DNA from: Deltaproteobacteria bacterium | GTDB taxonomy: Bacteria; Desulfobacterota; Desulfarculia; Adiutricales; Adiutricaceae | Direction of reading: 5' to 3' | Assembly: GCA_031263485.1 (NCBI GenBank) | Contig: JAISFS010000185.1 | Location: 1-33,336 of the forward strand | DNA length: 33,336 nucleotides | Part shown: piece after piece, positions 18,180 through 26,391 of the stretch | Layout of the letters: each line of letters starts with the position of its first letter | How positions within the stretch are numbered: the stretch's first letter is position 1 | Made by a program: the position numbers and the translations under genes | The notes under the pieces: model-generated | Database searches by the model: none | What the model was told of the DNA's origin: nothing | What the model saw: only the letters and a program-made list of their open reading frames with translations

Positions 18180-19489
18180 GGCTCCGCCTCCGGGAGGCCC
18201 CAACGGTTTCCGGAAGGGCCGAGCCGCACGCGGACGAGCCTCCCGCCCGGCTCCTCCGCGCCTTCTGGGAGCAAGGCGTTTATATAGTTCCCGGTAAGGA
18301 CGCGCCTGCGGCCCGAGGCGCGGTGAAAGGCGTTCTCGGAGACCGCCAGGTGCTCGCGGCCGCATGACGCCCGGAGGAAGCGCTCCCTGAACTCCCGGTC
18401 AATCCGCTTGAGCTCCCTGGCGCGGCGCCGGCGCTCTTCCGGCGGGACTGCTCCGGGCAATGCCGCCGCCCTGGTCCCGGGCCTTTCAGAAAACGGGAAG
18501 ACGTGGAGGTAGCTCAATGGGAGGGTCCTTATAAGCTCCAGGCCGCCAAGGAAATCCGCCTCGGTCTCCCCGGGGAAGCCCGCGATGAGATCCGCCCCTA
18601 TGGACACGCCCTCCACCCTCGCCGCGAACGCCTCGGCGGCCCGGCGGCACATGTCCGAGGTGTAAGGTCTCCGCATCAGCCTGAGGACGGGGTCCGCGGC
18701 GGACTGCATCGAGATGTGAACGTGCGGGGCCAGGAAAGGCATGGTCTCGAAGGCGCGGAGAAGCGGCACGGCCTCCCCGGGCTCCAGCGAGCTGAGCCTC
18801 AGGCGGAAGCGTCCGGGATCCGGCGCGAGCCCGCGTTCGATGGCCTCAAGAAGCCCCGCGAGACCGGCGCGGGGCGCCAGATCCGACCCCCAGGCCCCCA
18901 TGTGGATGCCGGTCAGCACGCACTCGGCGGCGCCCCCGTCCATAATGGCCTTCAGGCCGTCCAGGACCCTGTCCTCCGGGAGGCTCCTGGACGGCCCGCG
19001 CAGGGAAGGGATCACGCAGTACGAGCAGGACCGCGAGCAGCCGTCCTGGATCTTGTGGAAGGCCCTGGTCCTCCCCGAGACGGGTCCCGGAGCCGCTTCC
19101 GCGAAACCGCGGTCAGGGCCGTCGTCCACGTAGGCCTTCCCGGCCGATGCCCCGAGATCATCGGAGCCCGCCATGTCGGCCAACAAGCCTTTCCAGGAGT
19201 TACCCAGGACCAGATCCGACAGCCCTCCCTCCAGAAGCCTGTCCCCCGCCAGCTGGGCCAGGCAGCCTGCCGCCACGACCTTCGCGCCGGGATGTTCGCG
19301 CCTGACGCGCCTCAAGAGCTGGAACGCCTCCTTCTCCGCGGTCGCGGTCACGCAACAGGTGTTCAGGACCACCAGGGAAGGGACGGACGCGCCGCAGGGG
19401 ACATGCCCGGCGGCCGAGAGCCTTTCGGCCATGGCCGCGGACTCCGCCTGGTTCACCTTGCAGCCCATCGTGTGGATGCGGTATTTCAT
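18170..19489 (-). CDS. mtaB: tRNA (t6A37) C2-methylthiotransferase MtaB
   Basis: This enzyme adds the methylthio group to N6-threonylcarbamoyladenosine at position 37 of ANN-decoding tRNAs, using two 4Fe-4S clusters. The 439-residue product has the full layout. The N-terminal UPF0004 domain has C10 (MGCKVNQAES), C45 (NTCCVT) and C76 (AAGCLAQ). The radical SAM core has CSRSCSYC (C151, C155, C158), then LTGIHMGAWG, LRLSSLEPGE, HVHISMQSA and DLIAGFPGETEADF. The HVFPFSERPGTRAA segment closes the core, and a TRAM-like C-terminal domain follows. KVNQAES and the lack of MiaB/RimO signatures favour MtaB. The ATG at 19489 has AAGG 8 nt upstream. It is the first gene of a two-gene unit with the overlapping radical SAM gene. 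The N-terminal domain has a Gly/Asp-rich loop at about 108-140. Confidence 0.93.
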   Translation of the reverse strand: MKYRIHTMGCKVNQAESAAMAERLSAAGHVPCGASVPSLVVLNTCCVTATAEKEAFQLLRRVRREHPGAKVVAAGCLAQLAGDRLLEGGLSDLVLGNSWKGLLADMAGSDDLGASAGKAYVDDGPDRGFAEAAPGPVSGRTRAFHKIQDGCSRSCSYCVIPSLRGPSRSLPEDRVLDGLKAIMDGGAAECVLTGIHMGAWGSDLAPRAGLAGLLEAIERGLAPDPGRFRLRLSSLEPGEAVPLLRAFETMPFLAPHVHISMQSAADPVLRLMRRPYTSDMCRRAAEAFAARVEGVSIGADLIAGFPGETEADFLGGLELIRTLPLSYLHVFPFSERPGTRAAALPGAVPPEERRRRARELKRIDREFRERFLRASCGREHLAVSENAFHRASGRRRVLTGNYINALLPEGAEEPGGRLVRVRLGPSGNRWGLPEAEPCA

Positions 19490-19895
19490 GCGATGCCTTG
19501 CAGTCTAACGGAAACCGCTGATGGGCCGCGCCGGTGCGCGGTCTGCCTCCGGCGGAAAGACGACCCCGGCGGAAGCCCGTCGCCGGACGCGGGCCTGCCC
19601 GCGTGATGCGAAGGCGAAGCCTGGCGGGATCAGGCCGATCTCCGAGGCGCGGGACGCCCGTGGAGGCGCGGGACGCCCGTGACGGAAGGCGCCGGAACCT
19701 GGCGCGGAGCGGCCGAAAGGTACGCTTACGAAAGACCCCCGCCGTAGCGGGCGGGCGGCCAGTGGCAGGGGTATTGCGGGGCGACCGCCTCTCGGGCGCC
19801 CCGGGAAGCGCGAAGCCGCGCACGAACATGCGCGGCCGTCTTCGCGGGCCTGCGCCGGACCGTCCCGGAGTATACGGGAAGAGGACCACCTTCGC
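19490..19895. other. GC-rich intergenic stretch before mtaB
   Basis: About 400 bp between the end of the M99 gene and mtaB, both on the minus strand. No gene was recognised. A minus-strand frame continues past the M99 stop because of the duplication at 19873-19916, but its composition is Arg/Pro-rich and non-protein-like. No clear promoter for mtaB was seen. Confidence 0.45.
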
Positions 19896-19916
19896 CTACG
19901 GGAAGAGGACCACCTT
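19873..19916 (-). repeat. 24-bp duplication across the M99 stop codon
   Basis: TACGGGAAGAGGACCACCTT is repeated exactly at 19873-19892 and 19897-19916. The 24-bp period is eight codons, so the codons for KVVLFP are repeated in frame just after the TAG stop (19896-19898). Confidence 0.9.
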
Positions 19917-22220
19917 ACCGGCCAGCTCCCCCTTGGAGAAGACCGCGAGCGACACCGCGATCTGCGGCATCACGATCTCCTGGGGCAGATCGGCCGGGAC
20001 CGGCCGGCCGCCCAGGGTTATCCGCAGGTCCTCGAGAGGCGCTCCGCCCGCCAGGCGCACCTCCTTGAGCGTCAGCCTGGCGCCTGCGGGCACGTGCCAG
20101 CGCTGGGCGAGCTTCAGGGTCTTCTCGACCCCGTCCTTCTCGAAGACCGCGCTGTCAAGCCTGAGAGCGGTTATCCGGACATAGGCGCGGGCCAATATTT
20201 CCTTCCCGTTCTCTGCCCCCAGCTGGTAGACCGGGAACTCGCCCTGGCCCTTAAGGGCGAAGTAGCTGAGAAGGTCGCGGGCGGTGTCGCACACGGTGCC
20301 CTTGTCGTTGCCGGTGGTGTCCCCCTGGCGCCCCACGAAGCCCTTGAAGTTCATCACGGTGCCCTCGGGGAGCGGACGGGGGCTGGAAATGTCCACCATG
20401 CGGATCTTGGCGCCTGCTCGGACGCTCAAGGTCTCCTCCGGGGCCAGGCTGACAGGCCTGCCGTCCACCTCCAGGATGAAGGACGTGACCGCCCCGACGG
20501 CGCCTGCGCCGTCTGGGGGGGAGAGCGGGCCGCTCACCTGCGGGCGTCCGGTGCCCTGAGTTCCGGCGGCCCCGCCCGCCAAGACGCCAGAAGCTACCGG
20601 GACAGACGCTCCCGATCCCCCTGCGGTCGGGACAGACGCCCCCGAGCCCCCTGCGGTCGGGACAGACGCTCCCGAGCCTGGGGCAGTCGCCTCCGCGTCG
20701 GCCGCGGGCGGAGCCGCCGCCCCTGCGGCTTCGGAAGCCCGGGGCGTATCGCCGCCCGCGGCGGCGCTTCCGGCGATGCCGCCGCCGAGGGCGGCCGTCG
20801 CGATCGGCGACTCGGGCCTGGCCTCATCGGGGATCTGGCCCGGCAAGAGCCCGCCGCCTGCGGCGACGATCGCCGGGGGCGCCTCGGTACGCACGGGTAT
20901 CACGGTGCGGGGAACGCTGGAGCCCGGCGGCAGAAGCCCAAGCTCGACCAGGCCTATCTGGACGTTGTCGCGGCGGACGACCACCGAGGTGGGGGAGGAG
21001 ACGCGCAGCGGCGTGTCCATGTCGTTAAGGCCGCCCAGGCCCATCACGTCCGCGGAGAGCCCGCGGGTGTAGTTCGCGGCCACGTGGAGGACCGCAACCG
21101 CCGCGCCCTTGGGGACCAGGAGCGTCTCCCCGTCGCGGACGGCCATGAGGGGGTGCCCTTCCACCGAGACCACGATGAAGTTCAGCTCCGGGGGTTCCAG
21201 GCGGACGCGCGGGCTCTCCGGAACCACGCCGAAGATCTCCATGAAGGCGTTCACAGCTAGGTTGTGCTGGCGGATCTTCATCTCCAGCGAAGGGAGCTGC
21301 TTGGAGGTCTCTATTCCGAAGGCCGGGATGCCGAGCACCGTGAGCGCGTAGAAAGTGGCGCTGGCGCGCTGCTCGGCGTGCCTGGTGTCATCTGCCAGAG
21401 TGTCGTGGTTGGAGAACCGGAACTTGTAGGCGTCCTCGGGGATGGCACGGTTCACCATCTCGACCGCCCGCCGGGCGTCCCGGCCCAGCGCTATCAGCCT
21501 GCCGGTCGCGGGGACCGTGTACTCCTCCGCGTCGGCTATGATGCACTGGCCGTAGCGCCCCGGGTTGGCCATCTCCGACTCCCAGCTGTGGCGGTAGAAG
21601 CCGGAGCCGTCGTGGAGGTTCAGGAACAGGTCCGCCTCGGCCATGAGGTTCTTGATGACCCGCACCGCCTCCAGGTCCGGGTCCGGCGCCGGCTTCGAGC
21701 CGGCCCGGGCCTCCGTGAACTTGCGGTTCATGTCGCCCACGGTGCCGCGGTCGAAGGCGATGATGGACTTGAAGTTGGCGCGCGGCACGACTATGAGGTT
21801 CCCGCGCTCGAGGGCGGTGTCCACGTAAAGGTCCGCGGACATGAAGCCCCCCGGCTCGTCCCCCTGGATGCCGCCCAGGATCATGATGGTGGGCCCCTCG
21901 TGGCGACCGTAGATCTTGTATATCTCGAGCTCCTGGTCCGTGCCCTGGAAATACACTATGTGCTGGCGGTCGGCAGCCCCCGCGTGCCCCGCCTTCGCGG
22001 GCGCGGCCTCGGCGGGCGCGGAAAGGCCCGGCAAAAGGCCTGAAGGGAAGGCGCACGCTATCAGCACCGCAAGCGCAAGCGCGCCGAACGCGGTATGCCT
22101 GTCCGGACAGGGCCTGGACATCGGCCTTGCGGGGCCCGCCTCCCCCCCGCAGGGCAAGGCGAGGACAAGGCCCTCCGGCACGCATCGGGGCCGGTCCGGT
22201 ATGGACACTGGGGACGGCAT
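19896..22220 (-). CDS. M99-type peptidoglycan carboxypeptidase (Csd4/Pgp1-like) with extra C-terminal domain
   Basis: Members of this family (Csd4 of Helicobacter, Pgp1 of Campylobacter) are zinc D,L-carboxypeptidases that trim peptidoglycan tripeptides to dipeptides and make cells curved or helical. The zinc motif is seen as GGIQGDEPGG (Q119, E122; Gln replaces the usual His, as in Csd4), followed by VVPRANFKS, GDMNRKF and LNLHDGSGF (H203). The catalytic part spans about residues 85-440. A Pro/Ala/Gly linker with decapeptide repeats (about 445-565) leads to a beta-rich C-terminal domain (about 570-774), making 774 residues against about 440 for Csd4. The ATG at 22220 lies 1 nt after the preceding stop and has a GGAGAG site. 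A second ATG at 22121 (MSRPCPDRHTAFGALALAVL) would give a standard signal peptide and may be the true start. It is the last gene of the envelope operon. Confidence 0.85.
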   Translation of the reverse strand: MPSPVSIPDRPRCVPEGLVLALPCGGEAGPARPMSRPCPDRHTAFGALALAVLIACAFPSGLLPGLSAPAEAAPAKAGHAGAADRQHIVYFQGTDQELEIYKIYGRHEGPTIMILGGIQGDEPGGFMSADLYVDTALERGNLIVVPRANFKSIIAFDRGTVGDMNRKFTEARAGSKPAPDPDLEAVRVIKNLMAEADLFLNLHDGSGFYRHSWESEMANPGRYGQCIIADAEEYTVPATGRLIALGRDARRAVEMVNRAIPEDAYKFRFSNHDTLADDTRHAEQRASATFYALTVLGIPAFGIETSKQLPSLEMKIRQHNLAVNAFMEIFGVVPESPRVRLEPPELNFIVVSVEGHPLMAVRDGETLLVPKGAAVAVLHVAANYTRGLSADVMGLGGLNDMDTPLRVSSPTSVVVRRDNVQIGLVELGLLPPGSSVPRTVIPVRTEAPPAIVAAGGGLLPGQIPDEARPESPIATAALGGGIAGSAAAGGDTPRASEAAGAAAPPAADAEATAPGSGASVPTAGGSGASVPTAGGSGASVPVASGVLAGGAAGTQGTGRPQVSGPLSPPDGAGAVGAVTSFILEVDGRPVSLAPEETLSVRAGAKIRMVDISSPRPLPEGTVMNFKGFVGRQGDTTGNDKGTVCDTARDLLSYFALKGQGEFPVYQLGAENGKEILARAYVRITALRLDSAVFEKDGVEKTLKLAQRWHVPAGARLTLKEVRLAGGAPLEDLRITLGGRPVPADLPQEIVMPQIAVSLAVFSKGELAGKVVLFP
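20599..20678 (-). repeat. 30-bp in-frame tandem repeat in the M99 linker
   Basis: Units at 20599-20628, 20629-20658 and a 20-bp partial at 20659-20678 encode SGASVPTAGG decapeptides in the linker between the catalytic and C-terminal domains. Confidence 0.9.
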
Positions 22221-22221
22221 G

Positions 22222-23235
22222 TCAGTCCTCTCCGTCCAGGGACAGGCTCTTCAGGAAGATGAGCTCCTTGGTCTCCTCGTCCCAGGCCAGCACCTCGACG
22301 GAGAGCGCCTTGCCGCCCTGGGGGATCCGGATTCGGCCCCTGTAGACCTTTGAGGAGATTATGTTGTAGCGCCCGCCCAGATCCCAGCCCTGGGAGGGGT
22401 TGCGGAGATCGAATTCCGGGTCGGGGACCAGGCGGACATTGCCGTCCCGGTCGGCCACCGCGAAAATCGTGACGGCGCGGCCCCTCAGGCGCTCGCCGGG
22501 CGAGGTCGCCTGCTTCAGGTAATAGGAGTACGCGCCGTCCTGTGAGAAGCGGAACTCGTCCACGTCCAGGACGGCCGGTCCCTCGGGCTTGACCAGGCGG
22601 TTGTGGAGGGCGGCCCAGGCTTCCTCTTCGGGACCGGAGGGGCCTGTCGGGCCGGCCGGGACCGTCGGGCCAACGGCGGCGCCGGTCGCCTCCCCATCGG
22701 CCGGGGGGGGAGACTGGCCTTCCGAAGCGGCCGCAACCTGTGCGCCTTCCCCGGTTTCCGCACCCTCCCCGGCCTGCGCCCCCGGGTTGCCGACGGGGGC
22801 AGTCCCCGCCGCGGGCGTTTCCGGATCGCCGCCTGAGTCCCCGGCCTCGTCGGCATCGTCCGGCGGGAGCCCCTGCGGCAGGTCGCCGTCGTCCCCCCCG
22901 ACACTCAAGGCCGCCCGGTCCAGCCGTTCCAGAAGCCTCCCTGCCGCCTCGGGGGTGGTGGGCACCGACTGGTTGTAGGCCATCGTCTCCAGACGCCTCA
23001 CGTCGAAGTCGTAGTTGTTCCGGAGGCTCCGGTAGTCGACCAGGAGCGAGCTCGCGACGTACGAGAGCACCCCCAGCGCCAGAAACACCAGGAGCGTTAT
23101 CGCCGCCAGCACCCAGAGGAAGTTGGTCGAAAGCGAGAACCTGCGGGTGGCGCCCCCGTCGGTCATGACGAGGATATGGAGCCTCCTCGCCGGCTCACGG
23201 GAGTTGGGGGCCTTCAGGCTGTCGGGGATCTCCAC
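22222..23235 (-). CDS. Single-pass membrane protein of the cell-shape operon
   Basis: I do not recognise a family with confidence. The 337-residue product has a short cytoplasmic start, a strand-rich stretch (RRLHILVMTDGGATRRFSL), one membrane helix at about 39-61 and a short coiled-coil-like segment (LLVDYRSLRNNYDFDVRRL). A Gly/Pro/Ala-rich region of about 110 residues follows, then a beta-rich periplasmic domain ending IFLKSLSLDGED. The N-terminal layout resembles the anchor region of some M23 endopeptidases, but no M23 motif is present. The GTG at 23235 starts 4 nt after the YkuD stop and follows GAGGGGG; the longer frame to 23379 would overlap the YkuD gene heavily. Lying between the YkuD and M99 genes, it is a candidate membrane partner for those enzymes. 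Confidence 0.75.
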   Translation of the reverse strand: MEIPDSLKAPNSREPARRLHILVMTDGGATRRFSLSTNFLWVLAAITLLVFLALGVLSYVASSLLVDYRSLRNNYDFDVRRLETMAYNQSVPTTPEAAGRLLERLDRAALSVGGDDGDLPQGLPPDDADEAGDSGGDPETPAAGTAPVGNPGAQAGEGAETGEGAQVAAASEGQSPPPADGEATGAAVGPTVPAGPTGPSGPEEEAWAALHNRLVKPEGPAVLDVDEFRFSQDGAYSYYLKQATSPGERLRGRAVTIFAVADRDGNVRLVPDPEFDLRNPSQGWDLGGRYNIISSKVYRGRIRIPQGGKALSVEVLAWDEETKELIFLKSLSLDGED

Positions 23236-23239
23236 GTCG

Positions 23240-25645
23240 CTACCCCCTCGCCCGGAAGGTCTCGGAGACGATCTTCCAAGCCCCGTCCCTCCGGGCGAGC
23301 CGGAGCGTCTTCTCGCCGGAGTCGCTGTAGCTGTCACTGGAGTAGCGCTGCACGAAGGTGACGGTCGCGCGGTCGCCATCCAGCCTTATGCGCGGGCCCT
23401 CGAGCTCGACGTCTATCGTCCCGGCGCGGCCTATGGTGCCCGTGCGGTACTTCACGAAGGCCTTGAGGTCCATGTCCTTGTCCAGGAACCTGAAGTCATC
23501 GGCATAGCAGGAGAAGTACCCCTCCAGCTCCTTCTCCTCCCAGTACCCCGCCCAGCTCGACAGGAGAGAGTTTATCGCGGCCCGGTCATCGTCGGGGGTT
23601 GGAACGGCGGTCGGCAGGGCCGCGGCGGAGGAGGCCGACAGGGCCGCGGCGGGGGTGGCCGGCAGGGCCTCGGCGGGGGTAACCGGCTGGGCCTCGGCGG
23701 GGGTGGCCGCTACCGAAACCGCCGCCAAAGCCGAAGCCAGCGTCGAACCGGATTGCGGGGGTCCGGCAACGCCATTCGGACCGACCGTTCCCGTGTCGGG
23801 AACGTCAATGTCGACCGAGCCTCCCGCCGAGGCCGCTGCAGAGGAGGTGGTCCTCGCGGAAGCGCCGGTCGTTCCCGGAGTTCCGGATGCCGCCGTCCCG
23901 GAAGGCGCCGCGCCCGAGGCGTCGGCGACAAGAGTTGCCGTGACCTCCGGCGCGCCTTCGACCGAGCGACCCGTCCGGGAAGCCCCTGCAGGCGTCCCGG
24001 TCAGGGAGACCGTGACCGTGGGATTGCGGCTGGCTGGCTCAAGGCTCTGCGAACTCATCCGGGGGCCGGAAGGCTGCCTGGAGGCGGACGGGCTAGGGAT
24101 GCTTGGAGCATCGGAAGGCGATCCGAGGGATGCCCTCAGGTCCGCGTCGGAGGGCGGGCCGGAGGCGTCGGAGGCCGTGAAGGGTTCCCGGCCCGAGGCG
24201 CCTGGGCGGCCCAGAGAGGCCGTAAGTATCGGGGCGTCGGAGCCCTGGGGGACTTGAGGGCCCTGGGGCGCGGCCGACGGCTGAGGTTCCGGGCCGTCCT
24301 CCGCCCCGGCGGGCAACGTCGCGCCGGTCCGGGGAGTCCCGGAGGCCCTGGCTTCCAGGGCGCTCCGCTCCAGCTCGTCCTGGGTATCGTCCGGAATGGT
24401 CAGGGAGACCGCGATCGCTGGGACCGGCATGCCGGGGAGGATGGCGCCCGCGCCCGCGGCGGCCACGGGGCTGGAAAAGGAAGCCACGGCCAAAGGAGGC
24501 CGGGTCAGGGCCTCGCGCTTGAGCTCGGGGTCCAGGCGCTTGTCCGGCGGATTCGGGCGGTTGCCCTCGAAATCCTCGGCGACGATGAGGTAGCCGTTCC
24601 CGGCTGCCTTGAGGTAAAGGCGCTTGGTCCCCACCGAGGAGTAGCGCCCGTCCCCGTCGTAGCGCTGTTCGAAGGACGCCACCGTCACGTCCCTGTGCCG
24701 GAAGACCTTGAGCCCGGAGACGTCCACGCGGATGTTCCTGTAGCCCGCCGCCACGTTGCGCTTGTGGGAGAGCCAGGCGGATCGGCCCATGCCGTCCGAG
24801 CTCCGGAAGCCCTCGTCGTAAAGGGCCGCGTAGCCCTTGAGGTCCTTCCCAGCCCAGGCCGTCCGCCAGTACTCCACGAAGGCCGCCACCCTGGCCCCCT
24901 CCCCCAGGAGGCGCTCGGGGGGCGCGTAGGCCATGTCCTCGTAAAGGAGGATGGGTGTGTCGAAAAGGAGGATCCTGTCCTCCAGCCCCGCCAGGTCGTG
25001 GTTCAGGAGCTCCACGCAGCCGTTGGAGTCGTAGTCCACCAGGGGCTTGTTCACCCCGTGGGTCCAGATGCCTCCCCCCCCGTGGTCCAGGATGCGGTCC
25101 CAGAGGTTCGGGTAGTCCATGGGGTAGGCCAGGATCCCGTAGAGATCGGGGAGCTCTTCCGGCAGGAGCTTCTTGTTGAAGACGTAGAAGCCGTCCGGGG
25201 TCTTCATGTCCCCGCGGAGGAGCTTGTCGCCGCGGACTATCCCCGTGGAGCAGGGGATGACCTTCTCCAGCGAGAACTTCCCGCGCCCGTCGTGATGCCA
25301 GATCTGTAGCTCTTGGCGCGCCTTGTCCACCACGAAGATAATCCCGGCCTCCCGGCCGGGATCGAGTATGGCGTCCGGGATCCAGCCCTCGGGGATCCAG
25401 GCCGGGCGCGGCCCGGCCTGGATCCCCGAGGGCTGGATCTGGGCAGAAAGCGGCCCCGCCTGGACCAGGAGAAGGGCCAGTGCGGCGGCGAGAAGGGTGG
25501 CGGCGCAAGGCGCCGTCGACCGGGACATGGGAACGGCGGGACCCGCCGGCACCACGTTCGGCTGGCGGAGGGACAGCTCGGCGGGGCGCCGGGCCGCGGG
25601 GTTCCCGGCGGGTGACCCGCGTCCGGGCGTGGGGACGCGCCTCAT
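23240..25645 (-). CDS. YkuD-domain protein with two NTF2-like domains (Csd6/Pgp2-like)
   Basis: The YkuD active site is seen as IWTHGVNK (H196) and SNGCVE (C210), the H...SxGC pattern of L,D-transpeptidases. In Helicobacter Csd6 and Campylobacter Pgp2 a YkuD domain joined to an NTF2-like domain acts as an L,D-carboxypeptidase, cutting tetrapeptides to tripeptides, the substrate of the M99 enzyme. Here one NTF2-like domain follows directly (about 253-362, FVEYWRTAWAGKDLKGYAAL). A second closes the protein (about 686-801, LLSSWAGYWEEKELEGYFS). Between them lie about 320 mostly Ala/Pro/Ser/Thr-rich residues. The 801-residue length is over twice that of Csd6. ATG 25645 lies 4 nt after the lipoprotein stop behind GGGGGA; ATG 25528 (MSRSTAPCAATLLAAALALL) would give a standard signal peptide. 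A perfect 29-bp inverted repeat lies at codons 69-89. Confidence 0.85.
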   Translation of the reverse strand: MRRVPTPGRGSPAGNPAARRPAELSLRQPNVVPAGPAVPMSRSTAPCAATLLAAALALLLVQAGPLSAQIQPSGIQAGPRPAWIPEGWIPDAILDPGREAGIIFVVDKARQELQIWHHDGRGKFSLEKVIPCSTGIVRGDKLLRGDMKTPDGFYVFNKKLLPEELPDLYGILAYPMDYPNLWDRILDHGGGGIWTHGVNKPLVDYDSNGCVELLNHDLAGLEDRILLFDTPILLYEDMAYAPPERLLGEGARVAAFVEYWRTAWAGKDLKGYAALYDEGFRSSDGMGRSAWLSHKRNVAAGYRNIRVDVSGLKVFRHRDVTVASFEQRYDGDGRYSSVGTKRLYLKAAGNGYLIVAEDFEGNRPNPPDKRLDPELKREALTRPPLAVASFSSPVAAAGAGAILPGMPVPAIAVSLTIPDDTQDELERSALEARASGTPRTGATLPAGAEDGPEPQPSAAPQGPQVPQGSDAPILTASLGRPGASGREPFTASDASGPPSDADLRASLGSPSDAPSIPSPSASRQPSGPRMSSQSLEPASRNPTVTVSLTGTPAGASRTGRSVEGAPEVTATLVADASGAAPSGTAASGTPGTTGASARTTSSAAASAGGSVDIDVPDTGTVGPNGVAGPPQSGSTLASALAAVSVAATPAEAQPVTPAEALPATPAAALSASSAAALPTAVPTPDDDRAAINSLLSSWAGYWEEKELEGYFSCYADDFRFLDKDMDLKAFVKYRTGTIGRAGTIDVELEGPRIRLDGDRATVTFVQRYSSDSYSDSGEKTLRLARRDGAWKIVSETFRARG
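25379..25439. repeat. Perfect 29-bp inverted repeat with 3-nt spacer inside the YkuD gene
   Basis: The left arm (25379-25407) and right arm (25411-25439) are exact reverse complements around GCG. Each arm contains two GGATCC-like segments and ends in GCCGGGC at the centre. It encodes the residues just after the predicted signal peptide, where IQPSGIQAG and WIPEGWIPD are found. It would form a very stable hairpin in the mRNA. Confidence 0.97.
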
Positions 25646-25649
25646 CGGA

Positions 25650-26249
25650 TCAGGTCCCCCTGGCGGCCAGCGCCGCGGGGCGCCTGAGAGGGAGGGTGCG
25701 GTCGCCGAAGGGCCAGGCGACCTCCAGCGATCCGCCCTGGGCGGGGTCGGCGGGGAAATGCAGCGCGAAGACCTTGGCCCAGTGGTCGAAAGCCGGGAAA
25801 TAGTCGGCCAGGAATGCCGCCGGCACCGATTCCGCGTAGTCGTGGGAGACCCTGCGCCCGTCGTCCAGAACCAGGGAGGCGCGGTAGCTCCCCTTCTTGA
25901 GGAAGTCGTCCTTCTTGAACCTCCTGTTGAAAAGCCCCAGGAGCACCACCCGACCGCCGCCCCGGGGGAGCCACTTCGCCAGCTCGTCCGTGAAGACCCT
26001 GTCCCCGGACCATTGGGCCCGGGCGGCCGCCAGCAGCTCGGGCGCCACGTTCAGGACGTCTATCCGCAGGCTCTCGCCCGCCTCGTCGAAGAACCAGATC
26101 TCGTCGTGGGTGAGGCAGGCCTCGGCCAGGCGCACATAGTCCCGGCGGCTCTTCACTTCCGCGAGCCTTCCCGGCTCCAGGGGCCCGTAGGCGCAACCGA
26201 CGGCCAGAACCGCCAGGGCCAGGGCGAACGCGACGGGGCGCGGCCTCAT
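25650..26249 (-). CDS. Lipoprotein of unknown function, first gene of the cell-shape operon
   Basis: The 199-residue product starts with a lipoprotein signal (MRPRPVAFALALAVLAVGCA; lipobox LAVGC, Cys19), so it should be anchored in the envelope. The mature part has about 180 residues of mixed helix and strand (HDEIWFFDEAGESLRIDVL, GGGRVVLLGLFNRRFKKDDF, SVPAAFLADYFPAFDHWAKVF). No family was recognised. The ATG at 26249 follows a strong AAGGAGA site at 7-nt spacing, and a TTGACA promoter lies about 115 nt upstream. Its stop is 4 nt before the YkuD start, so the two are probably co-translated. The context suggests a role with the peptidoglycan-trimming enzymes, such as an outer-membrane anchor or partner, but the sequence itself shows no enzyme motif. 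Confidence 0.85.
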   Translation of the reverse strand: MRPRPVAFALALAVLAVGCAYGPLEPGRLAEVKSRRDYVRLAEACLTHDEIWFFDEAGESLRIDVLNVAPELLAAARAQWSGDRVFTDELAKWLPRGGGRVVLLGLFNRRFKKDDFLKKGSYRASLVLDDGRRVSHDYAESVPAAFLADYFPAFDHWAKVFALHFPADPAQGGSLEVAWPFGDRTLPLRRPAALAARGT

Positions 26250-26361
26250 AGACCGTCTCCTTGGGATACGCGCCGGAAAGGTACCGGCGAGGGGCGTGGA
26301 GTTGAGAAAGCGGGGAAGCCGCGGCTGCGCGGCGAAGGGCGGGTCGTCATTTCCCTCTAAT

Positions 26362-26391
26362 GTTAGAACTTTACTACATTTGGCGTGTCAA
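26362..26391 (-). promoter_or_regulatory. Sigma70-type promoter of the four-gene cell-shape operon
   Basis: On the minus strand a perfect TTGACA (26386-26391) is followed after 18 nt by TCTAAC (26362-26367), 4 of 6 bases of the -10 consensus. This AT-rich spot sits in GC-rich surroundings about 115 nt before the first ATG. The -35 box overlaps the imperfect dyad TTTGACACGCCAAA, a possible operator. Confidence 0.55.

Noticed and set aside
18503..19606. 367-codon plus-strand frame opposite mtaB
   Set aside because: All MtaB cluster cysteines and motifs are on the minus strand; this is a GC-driven shadow.
23123..25309. 728-codon plus-strand open frame opposite the YkuD gene
   Set aside because: The minus strand has a YkuD active site and operon spacing; the plus frame is Arg/Gly-rich with no family signature.
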